Positions 1 through 6,457 are shown, counted from the first letter of the stretch. The stretch is 7,616 nt of DNA from Firmicutes bacterium UBA1047 (GCA_002316585.1 DCDU01000047.1:6056-13671); one strand, 5' to 3'. Notes: generated by a model not told the origin, from the sequence alone. A program made the numbers and translations.

Positions 1-1846
1 TTAAAATCATTTCAAATCTTCTTTCTTCGAAGTTGATTTCCTTGTCAATCCTTGTTATATCGTGATTTATTTGTTCCATTTTATTTTTAAGCTTTTCAAT
101 ATGCAGCTTTACGGTGTCCTTGCGTTTGTAAGCTTCATTCAAAGCAGCAATATTATCCCGGGATAAAGGTAAATTAAAATTATTTAAAATTTTATTTAGT
201 TGTTTTTCAATTTGCTTATTTTCTTCCAAAATTTCATTAAGTGTATTATCATCATACTTAAGGAGTTTAATCTTTTCTTCATAAATACTTTTTTCAGCAC
301 TTTTCTTTTGGAAAACATCAGCCATATTATTAAAGTCTTCGCAGCTGTTTCTTTTTATAATTTCATCTTTTTGTTCGTTAAGCTGATTGCTTGACAATTT
401 ATAATCGGCATATTCGCATTCCATGCTTTCAATCTCTTTTTTGGCGCTTACTGCCGTATTTCTTTTTCTCCATGAAAAAACATAGCATATTATACCTATT
501 AAGAAGCCTATGCCGCCGTAATAATAATTAACACTGTTATAATAATATGCCCAATAGCATGCTGCAGCAGCAGCTAATATAAGAACTGTACCCAAAAGAC
601 CTGTAAGAAAGCTTATTATTCCCTGTTTTTTGCCGAACTGCTTCATTATATCATAATTATTGCTGTCCGCTAAAATATCATTTATTTCAATTTTTTTGCT
701 AATTTCTTCAACTTCCCTGTAATCATCCATAAACTTATTGATTTCATCAACATTTATGGAGTCTATGCTTTCCCTGCCTGATTTTATTTTCATTTCAAGA
801 GCATTTATTTTTTCATTATTTGCCTTATATATGCTGTAATCCATATTCAGCTTGTCAATATCAAAATTCTCGGAAATAAAATTTGACAAATCAGATTCAT
901 TTAATCTCAGCTCGGAAAAACATTCTTCCTTTTCTTCAGTCAGCCTTTGTCTTTCATTTTTCATTGAAGCTAAACTGCTTTCTGTTTCTGATGCCTCTTT
1001 ATAATCCTCTTTAGAGCAATTAATAATATCCGGCTCTAAGAATTTAATTTCATTATTTATATTGTCTATTTCCTTTTTTACAGGCTCTGCCCTAAGGAAT
1101 TTTTGTTTTTCCAAAGAAAGAGCATATTCGGAAATTTCATTGTTTTTCTCTTCAATTCGTTTATTCAGCTCATGGATTTTACCCTGAAGCTTTTTCTTCT
1201 CCATAGCTAAAAACATTACCTGTCTGCTTGAATTTAAAGAGTTTTCTCTTGCCGCGGCAAGTTCCGACAGCCTTAGAGAATACTGCCCTAACAAGGTTTT
1301 GTCATTGTTTTCGCTTCCCGCCTCTTCCTTTATTCTATATAAGCTCTGCATTATTCTGTCCATTGAAATATCTTCATCTTTTGTTTTGCTTAAATTGATT
1401 ATTTTATTTTTCAGCTCATCGGCCAATTCCTTTTCGGTTTTATTCCCAAGCTGACTGATACTTACAGTGTTGTTGAATGATACTCTGTTTATATTGAAAA
1501 ATTGTTCACCGGGAACATTAATATTCTCAATCGGAAAATCACTAATTTCATTTGCCTTTCTGAAAACCTGCACGGTTCCTAAAAGAAAGTCTCTTGAAAT
1601 CAGATGTTTTTCCTCAGCATCACCTATTTCAATTGTTCCCTTGAACAGAGAGCTGTTCCAAGGCTTATATTTATTATATCTTGAAGTATCTTCATCAAAT
1701 CCGTACATCATAATCTCAATAAAATTATGCAAGGTAGACTTTCCGGTTTCATTTTCACCATAAACAATATTAAACTTGCTGCCGAAATAAATTTTTCTGT
1801 GAATAAATTTTCCGAAAGCTCTCAAATGCAGTCTATTTATGTACAT
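1..1846 (-). CDS. yhaN: YhaN-like (SbcC/Rad50-type) AAA ATPase with coiled coil and membrane hairpin, partial
   Basis: The frame is open from the ATG at 1846 to the window edge (about 615 codons), so the C-terminus lies outside; YhaN-type proteins usually have 900-1000 residues. The N-terminus (MYINRLHLRAFGKF) and Walker A GENETGKST at residues 30-38 are typical of the SbcC/Rad50-like ATPases that partner an SbcD/Mre11-type nuclease. After the ATPase lobe comes a long charged, Lys/Glu/Asn-rich coiled-coil region. At about residues 408-460 the coil is interrupted by two hydrophobic stretches (IISFLTGLLGTVLILAAAAA, then GGIGFLIGIICYVF), a transmembrane hairpin as known in YhaN, and coiled coil resumes after it. 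The ATG follows the stop of the upstream phosphoesterase gene by one base (TAA-T-ATG), with AAGGTGG at 1856-1862 as ribosome binding site, so the two are co-translated. Inferred role: ATP-driven DNA end processing or repair at the membrane. The family call is firm; the DNA substrate is unknown. Confidence 0.9.
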   Translation of the reverse strand, partial: MYINRLHLRAFGKFIHRKIYFGSKFNIVYGENETGKSTLHNFIEIMMYGFDEDTSRYNKYKPWNSSLFKGTIEIGDAEEKHLISRDFLLGTVQVFRKANEISDFPIENINVPGEQFFNINRVSFNNTVSISQLGNKTEKELADELKNKIINLSKTKDEDISMDRIMQSLYRIKEEAGSENNDKTLLGQYSLRLSELAAARENSLNSSRQVMFLAMEKKKLQGKIHELNKRIEEKNNEISEYALSLEKQKFLRAEPVKKEIDNINNEIKFLEPDIINCSKEDYKEASETESSLASMKNERQRLTEEKEECFSELRLNESDLSNFISENFDIDKLNMDYSIYKANNEKINALEMKIKSGRESIDSINVDEINKFMDDYREVEEISKKIEINDILADSNNYDIMKQFGKKQGIISFLTGLLGTVLILAAAAACYWAYYYNSVNYYYGGIGFLIGIICYVFSWRKRNTAVSAKKEIESMECEYADYKLSSNQLNEQKDEIIKRNSCEDFNNMADVFQKKSAEKSIYEEKIKLLKYDDNTLNEILEENKQIEKQLNKILNNFNLPLSRDNIAALNEAYKRKDTVKLHIEKLKNKMEQINHDITRIDKEINFEERRFEMIL

Positions 1847-1847
1847 A

Positions 1848-2933
1848 TTATTTTACCACCTTTTCTTTTCTGAGAACCTCAAGTCCAAGCTTAAATGCCT
1901 GCTGCTCCAATTTGTCGTTATTGTCGCCAAACTGAAGCTTGTAGCTTTCAATAATATTGAATTCATTGCCTTCATAATTTCTGTTTTCAGTCTTATATAT
2001 ATAGTTATCTTCAAATTCTATGTAATAAAAAAATTGTTTTGCTTCGTTTTCAACTTCATCCATGGAAATATCCGTGTTTACTTCTCCCGTAAGCTCAATG
2101 CGAACATAATCCTTAATATTTGAAAAAGTATCACCGGAAAACTTAATTAAGTCTAACACCTTATTAAAGCTGTATGAAATATCAAGTTCAATTTTTCTTG
2201 TTATAAATTTTCTTTTGGCAATAGGCATAAGAGAATACCGGGCATTCTTTTTTTCCAATGTACCTGTTACTATTCCATGTTCTGCGTATTCCTCAAATGA
2301 TAAAGGCTCCGGAGTGCCGCAATATACTGCATTGTTAATTATTTGCTCATAATTATGTCTTCCGCCCAATGCGCAATAATCAAATTTATTCTTAATTACA
2401 TCAATGTTGAGCGGCAGTCTGTCGTCTGAATTAATATCGCAGTGCAAAAGAAGAACATTAATTTTATTTTCATCTACCGATATATCATAAATTGATTGGG
2501 TTTTTTCATTTTTTATATGGTTGTCCCAGCTCATTGAGCAGATGAACAAATTATCTTCGGAAAAATTAAGTTTTTCAACAGATTCGGTATTTTTAATAAT
2601 ATATACATTCTTCGGCCATTCTATATATTCATACATGTTGTTAATATTGCACGGATCGCTTTGACCGCAGGCAACAATAACATTTGTACCGGGAATGGAT
2701 TTAAATTTTGCGGAAATTTTATTTAAACTCTTATAATTTATATATTCTCCCTCCGTTAAATCCCCTGCTATAAACAAATACTGTGTTTCTTGTATTTTTG
2801 CCGTTCTGATTATTTCATCAAAAGAATCCCACAATTCCTGCCTTCTTTTTTCTCTTTCCTTTAAACTGAAATTTTTTATATCGAATTTTTTCCCTAAATG
2901 CAAATCAGATGTATGTATAAATTTAAGTTTCAT
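1848..2933 (-). CDS. yhaO: YhaO-like metallophosphoesterase (SbcD/Mre11-type) with altered active site
   Basis: A 361-residue protein of the calcineurin-like phosphoesterase superfamily, in the YhaO/SbcD/Mre11 group of DNA repair nucleases. Motif I is HTSDLHLG (D10, H12), motif II is LFIAGDLTEG (D58) and motif IV is VLLLHCDIN (H164). The motif normally reading GNHD is GQSD (90-93), and the one normally reading GHxH is GGRH (190-193). Thus the Asn and His of motif III and the first His of motif V are missing. After about residue 240 comes a C-terminal region as in SbcD/YhaO proteins. Length is a little below the roughly 400 usual for YhaO. The start is the ATG at 2933, with AAGGAG at 2939-2944 six bases upstream. 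It is first in a two-gene unit with the yhaN-like ATPase, the standard partner. Family membership is clear; nuclease activity is doubtful given the lost residues. Confidence 0.9.
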   Translation of the reverse strand: MKLKFIHTSDLHLGKKFDIKNFSLKEREKRRQELWDSFDEIIRTAKIQETQYLFIAGDLTEGEYINYKSLNKISAKFKSIPGTNVIVACGQSDPCNINNMYEYIEWPKNVYIIKNTESVEKLNFSEDNLFICSMSWDNHIKNEKTQSIYDISVDENKINVLLLHCDINSDDRLPLNIDVIKNKFDYCALGGRHNYEQIINNAVYCGTPEPLSFEEYAEHGIVTGTLEKKNARYSLMPIAKRKFITRKIELDISYSFNKVLDLIKFSGDTFSNIKDYVRIELTGEVNTDISMDEVENEAKQFFYYIEFEDNYIYKTENRNYEGNEFNIIESYKLQFGDNNDKLEQQAFKLGLEVLRKEKVVK

Positions 2934-2965
2934 AACAGCTCCTTAAAATTCTTAGAGTATATAAT

Positions 2966-2994
2966 ATTGTAACACAGAAAGTGCATGTCTTCAA
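2966..2994 (-). promoter_or_regulatory. Sigma-A type promoter of the yhaO-yhaN unit
   Basis: On the minus strand, a -35 box TTGAAG (2994-2989) and a -10 box TACAAT (2971-2966) are separated by exactly 17 bases. The -10 box ends 32 bases before the yhaO-like ATG, leaving a short leader that contains the AAGGAG site. A second TATAAT lies further upstream at 3033-3028 but has no good -35 box. Confidence 0.65.
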
Positions 2995-3041
2995 TAATTA
3001 AGCCTAAATTAATTGTAATATTAAATTATTATAACACATAT

Positions 3042-3076
3042 GAAACCCCGATGTTCAGCTTTAGCTGAACGGGTTC
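3042..3076 (-). terminator. Probable intrinsic terminator after the Crp/Fnr regulator gene
   Basis: A perfect 7-bp inverted repeat GTTCAGC/GCTGAAC (3053-3059 and 3064-3070) with a 4-base loop is extended by an outer GAACCC/GGGGTTTC pairing across a 3-4 base bulge. It begins 8 bases after the regulator's stop codon. The T tract on the minus strand is short (TTTC), so termination may be incomplete and the call is moderate. Confidence 0.5.
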
Positions 3077-3084
3077 ACTGTAAG

Positions 3085-3774
3085 TTAGTCCGCTAATTCG
3101 CGTAATGCAGCCATATTTAGTATTTTAACGGAAGAACGGTATACTTCAATAATATGATCTTTTTGCATATTGGAAAACTCTCTTGACAAAGAAGGTCTTT
3201 TAACATTCAGAAATTCCGCTAACTCCTGTCTGTTCATAGGCATGTCAAAAGTCATAGTATTTGCTTTCTTTTGAAGCGATAAAAGGTATACTGCAATTCT
3301 GCCTTTTAATGTTTCCGCGTTAAAAATACTCATTTTATTATTGAGCATAACTATTTTGTCTGATAAAATAGTCAGCATATTAATTATAAGCTGATTATGA
3401 CAGCTGCATCCACGGGAGCACATATTGGAAAAAACTCTGTTGGGTATTAATAAAACTTTGCTCTTGCACGAGCTTATAAGGTCATAAGGAGAATACGAAG
3501 CGGAAGCATAAATCAATGCTTCGCCAAACAGGTCATTTTTTTCTAATGTTGTCACAATGACCCGGGTGCCGTTGTATTTCTGCGATACTAAATTCAATAC
3601 ACCTTCAATCACAATTCCAAGCTTTTTAACCCTGTTATTTTTCTCAATCAAAATCTGATTGTCGGTAAAGCTTTCAACAGTTGCATCACCGCAATTTAGA
3701 ACCTTCTTTATTTCATCCTCGCTCATGTTGTCAAACAGAGGATTATTCTTGATTTCCTTTATAATATGCTCCAT
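3085..3774 (-). CDS. Crp/Fnr-family transcriptional regulator
   Basis: A 229-residue cytoplasmic DNA-binding regulator of usual length for the family. Residues ~15-115 form the cyclic-nucleotide-binding-like beta roll, with IVIEGVLNLVSQ and the characteristic DLFGEAL (81-87). A long dimerisation helix follows, and a C-terminal winged helix-turn-helix lies around 180-212 (NRQELAEFLNVKRPSLSREF). The frame could extend to a TTG at 3843, but that codon directly abuts the -10 box. The ATG at 3774 instead has GAGAGGA six bases upstream and gives the normal length. Cysteines at 28, 103, 119, 123 and 125 include a tight C-x3-C-x-C group (CSRGCSCH) between the roll and the dimerisation helix. This could bind a metal or Fe-S cluster, but similar Cys/His motifs occur in clostridial Crp/Fnr proteins of unknown ligand. 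It is monocistronic. The effector and target genes cannot be told from sequence. Confidence 0.9.
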   Translation of the reverse strand: MEHIIKEIKNNPLFDNMSEDEIKKVLNCGDATVESFTDNQILIEKNNRVKKLGIVIEGVLNLVSQKYNGTRVIVTTLEKNDLFGEALIYASASYSPYDLISSCKSKVLLIPNRVFSNMCSRGCSCHNQLIINMLTILSDKIVMLNNKMSIFNAETLKGRIAVYLLSLQKKANTMTFDMPMNRQELAEFLNVKRPSLSREFSNMQKDHIIEVYRSSVKILNMAALRELAD

Positions 3775-3834
3775 GTTATATCCTCTCATATCCGCGTCAT
3801 TCCTATGAATACATGTGTCAATACACTTTATATA

Positions 3835-3862
3835 ATTATACAATATTATAAGAATTTTACAA
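3835..3862 (-). promoter_or_regulatory. Promoter of the Crp/Fnr regulator gene
   Basis: Minus strand: -35 TTGTAA (3862-3857), 16-base spacer, perfect -10 TATAAT (3840-3835). Another TATAAT sits 10 bases upstream (3850-3845) without a recognisable -35 box. Transcription would start near 3828, about 55 bases before the ATG at 3774, which rules out the longer TTG-initiated reading frame. Confidence 0.6.
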
Positions 3863-3880
3863 TAAAAAGTCTTGCTTATA

Positions 3881-3930
3881 AATTATAAAACTGCCGCAGA
3901 AGCATCCCTCAGGAATTGCCTCTGCGGCAG
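3881..3930 (-). terminator. Strong intrinsic terminator after the antiporter gene
   Basis: On the minus strand a 10-bp GC-rich stem CTGCCGCAGA/TCTGCGGCAG (3930-3921 with 3900-3891) continues inward through a few imperfect pairs to a small loop around TGA. It is followed directly by TTTTATAATTTAT (3890 down). It begins 5 bases after the antiporter stop codon and separates that unit from the Crp/Fnr promoter. Confidence 0.88.
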
Positions 3931-3935
3931 CTGTT

Positions 3936-4433
3936 TTATATCTGCTCTGTTTTTAGAGACAGCCACTTATTATATGTTAAATCAACTCCAATGGCTCCTA
4001 ACGGAGCTGTGATTAAAATTGAAAGAACCGCAACAGTCAGAACAATATCACCGCAGGAAAGACCCATTGCGAGGGGAATTCCTCCGATTGCAGCCTCTAA
4101 CACAGATATGCCTAAAAGCCTTGGGGCAATTAAAACCATAGCTCCGATTTCAAAGCAGGCAGGCACAAAGCACATAAGCACAGCGGGCAGACCTACATTT
4201 TTTAAATCATTAATGTTCAGCGAAAGCCCCGCCCTCGTCAATATTATAACCAAGGCAAGCTGCCGCAAATCTGCGGATATTCCAAGCACCGAGATATCAA
4301 TTGCATTTAGAGCATAAGGGCCGAGCAAAATACCTGCCAGCAGCATTCCCAGCAACCCGGGTAATTTCATTCGGTTAAAAACATAGCTTAATAAAATTCC
4401 TGTAAGAAAAATAAAAGCAAGACTTGTTAACAT
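3936..4433 (-). CDS. Cation:proton antiporter (CPA/Kef-NhaP type), internally deleted
   Basis: A 165-residue membrane protein made of two ends of a CPA-type Na+/H+ (K+/H+) antiporter. Residues 1-~110 match the family N-terminus: a first membrane helix, then MKLPGLLGMLLAGILLGPYA, SADLRQLALVIILTRAGLSL and LMCFVPACFEIG. At about residue 112 (near base 4095) the sequence goes from ISVLEAA straight into IGGIPLAMGL...VLSILITAPLGAIGVDLTY, which belongs to the C-terminus of full-length members (about 380-400 residues). Some 220 residues appear to be absent, including the middle helices that carry the ion-binding Asp motif. The frame stays intact. The start is the ATG at 4433 with GGGAGG at 4444-4439; a longer frame begins at a TTG next to the riboswitch terminator and lacks a ribosome site. 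It lies under a fluoride riboswitch, which suggests an original role in fluoride or ion stress. As it stands it is probably non-functional, unless the join is an assembly error. Confidence 0.8.
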   Translation of the reverse strand: MLTSLAFIFLTGILLSYVFNRMKLPGLLGMLLAGILLGPYALNAIDISVLGISADLRQLALVIILTRAGLSLNINDLKNVGLPAVLMCFVPACFEIGAMVLIAPRLLGISVLEAAIGGIPLAMGLSCGDIVLTVAVLSILITAPLGAIGVDLTYNKWLSLKTEQI

Positions 4434-4483
4434 AATTTCCTCCCAATATTTTGCCACAGAAACAGCAGACTTCATCACCAATT

Positions 4484-4530
4484 AAAAAAGCTGACACTCC
4501 CGTGACGTTAATCACAGAAGTCATCAGCTT
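4484..4530 (-). terminator. Expression-platform terminator of the fluoride riboswitch
   Basis: Minus strand 4530-4512 (beginning AAGCTGATGACTTC) pairs with 4506-4489 (ending GTCAGCTT). The stem has about 18 pairs, with several G-U wobbles and one bulged A, around the loop TTAACG. TTTTTT (4489-4484) follows. The 5' arm includes the 3' half of the fluoride aptamer (GCTGATGACTTCTG), so ligand-bound aptamer and terminator cannot form together. This is the expected arrangement for an ON switch. Confidence 0.88.
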
Positions 4531-4572
4531 AAAAGCGATTTAGGTTTTACCCAAGGGAGAACCTCATTCCCA
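4515..4572 (-). promoter_or_regulatory. Fluoride riboswitch aptamer (crcB motif)
   Basis: Read 5' to 3' on the minus strand, the element has all parts of the fluoride aptamer. GGGA (4571-4568) pairs with UCCC (4558-4555). The AUGAGG-type segment GAGGUU (4565-4560) pairs with GACUUC (4522-4517). A small GCUU/AAGC hairpin (4536-4533 with 4530-4527) leads into the conserved GCUGAUG (4528-4522). The order and key bases match my memory of the Thermotoga fluoride aptamer (GAUGAGGCC ... GGGCUGAUGGCCUC). An extra GGGU/ACC mini-hairpin sits in the variable region. It starts at the predicted transcription start, overlaps a terminator at its 3' end and precedes a cation:proton antiporter, one of the gene classes reported with this riboswitch. 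Covariance-model confirmation could not be run here. Confidence 0.88.
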
Positions 4573-4578
4573 GAGTAT

Positions 4579-4607
4579 AGGATACTATTTACGTGCAATT
4601 TTGTCAA
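4579..4607 (-). promoter_or_regulatory. Promoter of the riboswitch-antiporter unit
   Basis: Minus strand: perfect -35 TTGACA (4607-4602), 17-base spacer, -10 TATCCT (4584-4579; 4 of 6 consensus bases). The start would fall near 4572, the first base of the fluoride aptamer. This supports both calls. The -35 box overlaps the stop codon of the relic reading frame upstream. Confidence 0.7.
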
Positions 4608-4705
4608 CCTATTTGTGCCGTTAAAAACTCCCCCGTTAAAATTCCCCATACAAACATCCCTATGGCGGCACCTCCCGTAACGGGTGGAAATTCGCCGGCA
4701 TGAAC
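4604..4705 (-). pseudogene. Possible relic of a membrane transporter C-terminus (EamA/DMT-like)
   Basis: A 33-codon stretch reads VHAGEFPPVTGGAAIGMF then VWGILTGEFLTAQIG and a TGA stop. A hydrophobic helix followed by GE-x-LT-x-Q-x-x-G resembles the last repeat of EamA/DMT-family exporters (typically P-x-x-x-x-x-x-x-x-W-x-x-x-GE-x-LT-x-x-Q-x-x-G). Upstream the frame soon meets a stop, and no ribosome site or sensible start is present, so it would be a decayed fragment. Its base composition is richer in G+C than the neighbours. A longer open frame over the same bases (4524-4733 minus) has no protein-like character. This rests on pattern memory over a short segment and could be chance. Confidence 0.3.
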
Positions 4706-4756
4706 CGTCTCCCGCCTGTGCCGTGTCACTCAAAGGTCCGTCCCCGGAATGCCCGG
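4706..4756. repeat. GC-rich segment, possible REP-like element fragment
   Basis: Directly after the ABC ATPase stop codon lies a G+C-rich stretch quite unlike its surroundings. It contains a CCGG-aatgc-CCGG hairpin (4744-4756) and, on the minus strand, GGGGACGGACCTTTGAGTGA followed by a related GGGAGACGGTTC. The GGGGACGG...GTGACAC pattern recalls dispersed palindromic repeats of Clostridia-type genomes, but only one partial copy is visible, so this is a low-confidence call. No poly-T tract follows, so it is not an obvious terminator for the ABC operon. Confidence 0.25.
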
Positions 4757-4759
4757 ATT

Positions 4760-5536
4760 TTACACTGCTTCTGTTAGCTGGCTTCCGTAGTTTCTTGAAT
4801 TGTATATGCTTAATAATTCCTTTTCGGTTATCTGTCCGTTTCTCACATCAAGAATTATTTCTCCCCTGTCAAGCATTACTATACGGTCGGAATATTTGAT
4901 GGTATCCTTAATATTGTGGGATATCATCATCGTTGTAATATTTTGCGTCTTGATTAATTCCTGCGTTTTCTCCATTATCAGCCTTGATGTTTTCGGGTCT
5001 AAGGCTGCCGTATGCTCGTCCAAAAGCAGCAGCGCAGGTTTTTTCATGGTAGCCATCAGCAGGGACAATGACTGCCTTTGTCCTCCCGAAAGATATTTAA
5101 CTTCCGTATCTAATTTATCTTCAAGTCCTAAATCGAGAGTTTTTAATATCTCCCTGAATTCTTCCGTTTTATTTTTTCTTATTAATCTTCTCAGCGTAAA
5201 TTTCTGGCACTTTTTATCGGACAAACTTATATTCTCCAAAATTGTAAGCGACGGCGAAACCCCTGCCGACGGATTTTGATGAACACGCCCGATATATTGA
5301 GCTCTTTCATTTTCCTTTAATTTGTTTATGTTTATGCCGTTTAATGTTATTATTCCTTTTTCCTGCATCAGAACTCCGCTTATTATGTTAAACAGTGTGC
5401 TTTTTCCGCACCCGTTTGCACCCAATATTCCCGTACATTCTCCCTTGTTTATATGAATGCTGAAGTTGTTAAATATTTGTGCCTCATTATCCGTTCCTAT
5501 GTTGAAGGTTTTTGATAAATTTTGTATGTCTAACAT
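4760..5536 (-). CDS. ABC importer ATP-binding protein (TrpZ/COG1101-like)
   Basis: A 258-residue ATPase with every canonical motif: Walker A GANGCGKST (39-47), Q-loop VHQNP (Q87), signature LSGGQRQ (149-155), Walker B LLLLDE (169-174) with D-loop ALD, and switch His at 207 (ISHN). The segment GRVHQNPSAGVSPSLTILEN is typical of ATPases that accompany ABC_sub_bind binding proteins and LivH-like permeases, a group that includes the streptococcal TrpXYZ system. The ATG at 5536 lies inside the end of the permease gene (7-nt overlap, ATGTTAG), with GGAGG seven bases before it, so translation is coupled. It acts on the cytoplasmic face as the energising subunit of the three-gene importer. Length is normal and all catalytic residues are present. 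The transported substrate is not evident. Confidence 0.93.
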   Translation of the reverse strand: MLDIQNLSKTFNIGTDNEAQIFNNFSIHINKGECTGILGANGCGKSTLFNIISGVLMQEKGIITLNGININKLKENERAQYIGRVHQNPSAGVSPSLTILENISLSDKKCQKFTLRRLIRKNKTEEFREILKTLDLGLEDKLDTEVKYLSGGQRQSLSLLMATMKKPALLLLDEHTAALDPKTSRLIMEKTQELIKTQNITTMMISHNIKDTIKYSDRIVMLDRGEIILDVRNGQITEKELLSIYNSRNYGSQLTEAV

Positions 5537-6408
5537 TTTGCTGCCTCCGCCGCTTTTATTTTTTTCATTTTCTTCATCTTTACAGGGCTGAAGGTGTTGT
5601 AACTTAAAAACAATATTACTATTATTGCATTTATTGCTTTCAGGTCTGTGGGCGCAAGACCTAAGTCTATTGCCTTCGCTCCTATGAATTTATATATTAA
5701 TGCTCCTGTAATTGCCCTTGTTGTCATCTTAAGCAGCTTGCTGTTTCTTAATATTGAATCCCCCACAATTATTGATGCTATTGCCACTACTATGATTGAT
5801 GTTCCCATATTTATATCAGAGAATCCCTGATACTGTGCCATCAGCGCTCCGCTTAAGCCAACCAATCCGTTTGAAAGCATTAATCCTATCATCTTGTATT
5901 TGTTTGAATTTTCTCCCAAGGATTTCACCAATGTTTCATTGTCTCCGGTTGCAATCAATAAATACCCAACTTCTGTTTTTAAGAATGCATCCATTAATAT
6001 TTTTACGGCGAAAACTATTACTGTTAAAACTATTACTGTTTCAAAACCGTCAAATATTGAATCGTAGTTGAAAAGACCTATATTAGACTTGCCGTTTAAT
6101 CTTAAATTTATGGAATACAATATTGTCATTGTAAGTATTCCCGATAGCAGTGCTCTTATTTTTAATTTAATGTTAAGCGTGTATGTTATCAGTCCTGCCA
6201 AGCTTCCAAAGACAAATGCCAAAAGTGTGCTCAAGACAGGTGATAGTCCGGCAGTGATAAATTTTGCAAATATGAATGCTCCCATAGGAAATGTTCCCTC
6301 AACGGACATATCCGCAAAGTCTAATATTTTAAATGTTATGGTCACTCCTATTGCCAATATGGAAAAAATTAATCCTTGTTCTATTGATGTTAGTATTAAT
6401 GTATTCAT
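5530..6408 (-). CDS. ABC importer permease (LivH-like, TrpY/COG4120-like)
   Basis: A 292-residue integral membrane protein with about eight hydrophobic segments. The start QGLIFSILAIGVTITFKILD and FADMSVEGTFPMGAF are hallmarks of the permeases that pair with ABC_sub_bind lipoproteins. The cytoplasmic loop that contacts the ATPase (ATGDNETLVKSLGENSNKYK, about 153-172) and the following GLSGALMAQYQGF (185-197) are conserved in the branched-chain-amino-acid-type (BPD_transp_2) group. A basic, Lys-rich tail (KMKKMKKIK) ends the protein. The ATG at 6408 has AAAGGA at 6420-6415. The gene overlaps the ATPase gene by 7 nt and lies 86 bases after the binding-protein gene. It forms the membrane channel, probably as a homodimer. 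The substrate is unknown; small amino acids or aromatic compounds are possibilities. Confidence 0.92.
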   Translation of the reverse strand: MNTLILTSIEQGLIFSILAIGVTITFKILDFADMSVEGTFPMGAFIFAKFITAGLSPVLSTLLAFVFGSLAGLITYTLNIKLKIRALLSGILTMTILYSINLRLNGKSNIGLFNYDSIFDGFETVIVLTVIVFAVKILMDAFLKTEVGYLLIATGDNETLVKSLGENSNKYKMIGLMLSNGLVGLSGALMAQYQGFSDINMGTSIIVVAIASIIVGDSILRNSKLLKMTTRAITGALIYKFIGAKAIDLGLAPTDLKAINAIIVILFLSYNTFSPVKMKKMKKIKAAEAAKC

Positions 6409-6457
6409 TTCAAGTCCTTTCTTAATGTAAATATTAGTGTCCCGTGGACATTTCGCA

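Noticed and set aside
3028..3057. Second upstream promoter for the yhaO-like gene (TATAAT at 3033-3028)
   Set aside because: There is no acceptable -35 box at 16-18 bases, and the region overlaps the terminator hairpin of the previous gene.
3775..3843. N-terminal extension of the Crp/Fnr regulator from a TTG at 3843
   Set aside because: The TTG directly abuts the -10 TATAAT box, and the downstream ATG at 3774 has a good ribosome site and gives the family's usual length.
4434..4481. N-terminal extension of the antiporter from a TTG at 4481
   Set aside because: The TTG is next to the riboswitch terminator T tract without a ribosome site. GGGAGG precedes the ATG at 4433, which begins with the family's normal first helix.
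4524..4733. 69-codon minus-strand open frame (MSDTAQAGDGSCRR...)
   Set aside because: It runs through the promoter and the fluoride aptamer, has no family resemblance and no convincing ribosome site. The alternative frame over part of it is more protein-like.
5796..6430. Plus-strand open frames over the permease gene, and similar ones over the other genes
   Set aside because: These are antisense shadows of well-supported minus-strand genes. They lack ribosome sites and family motifs.
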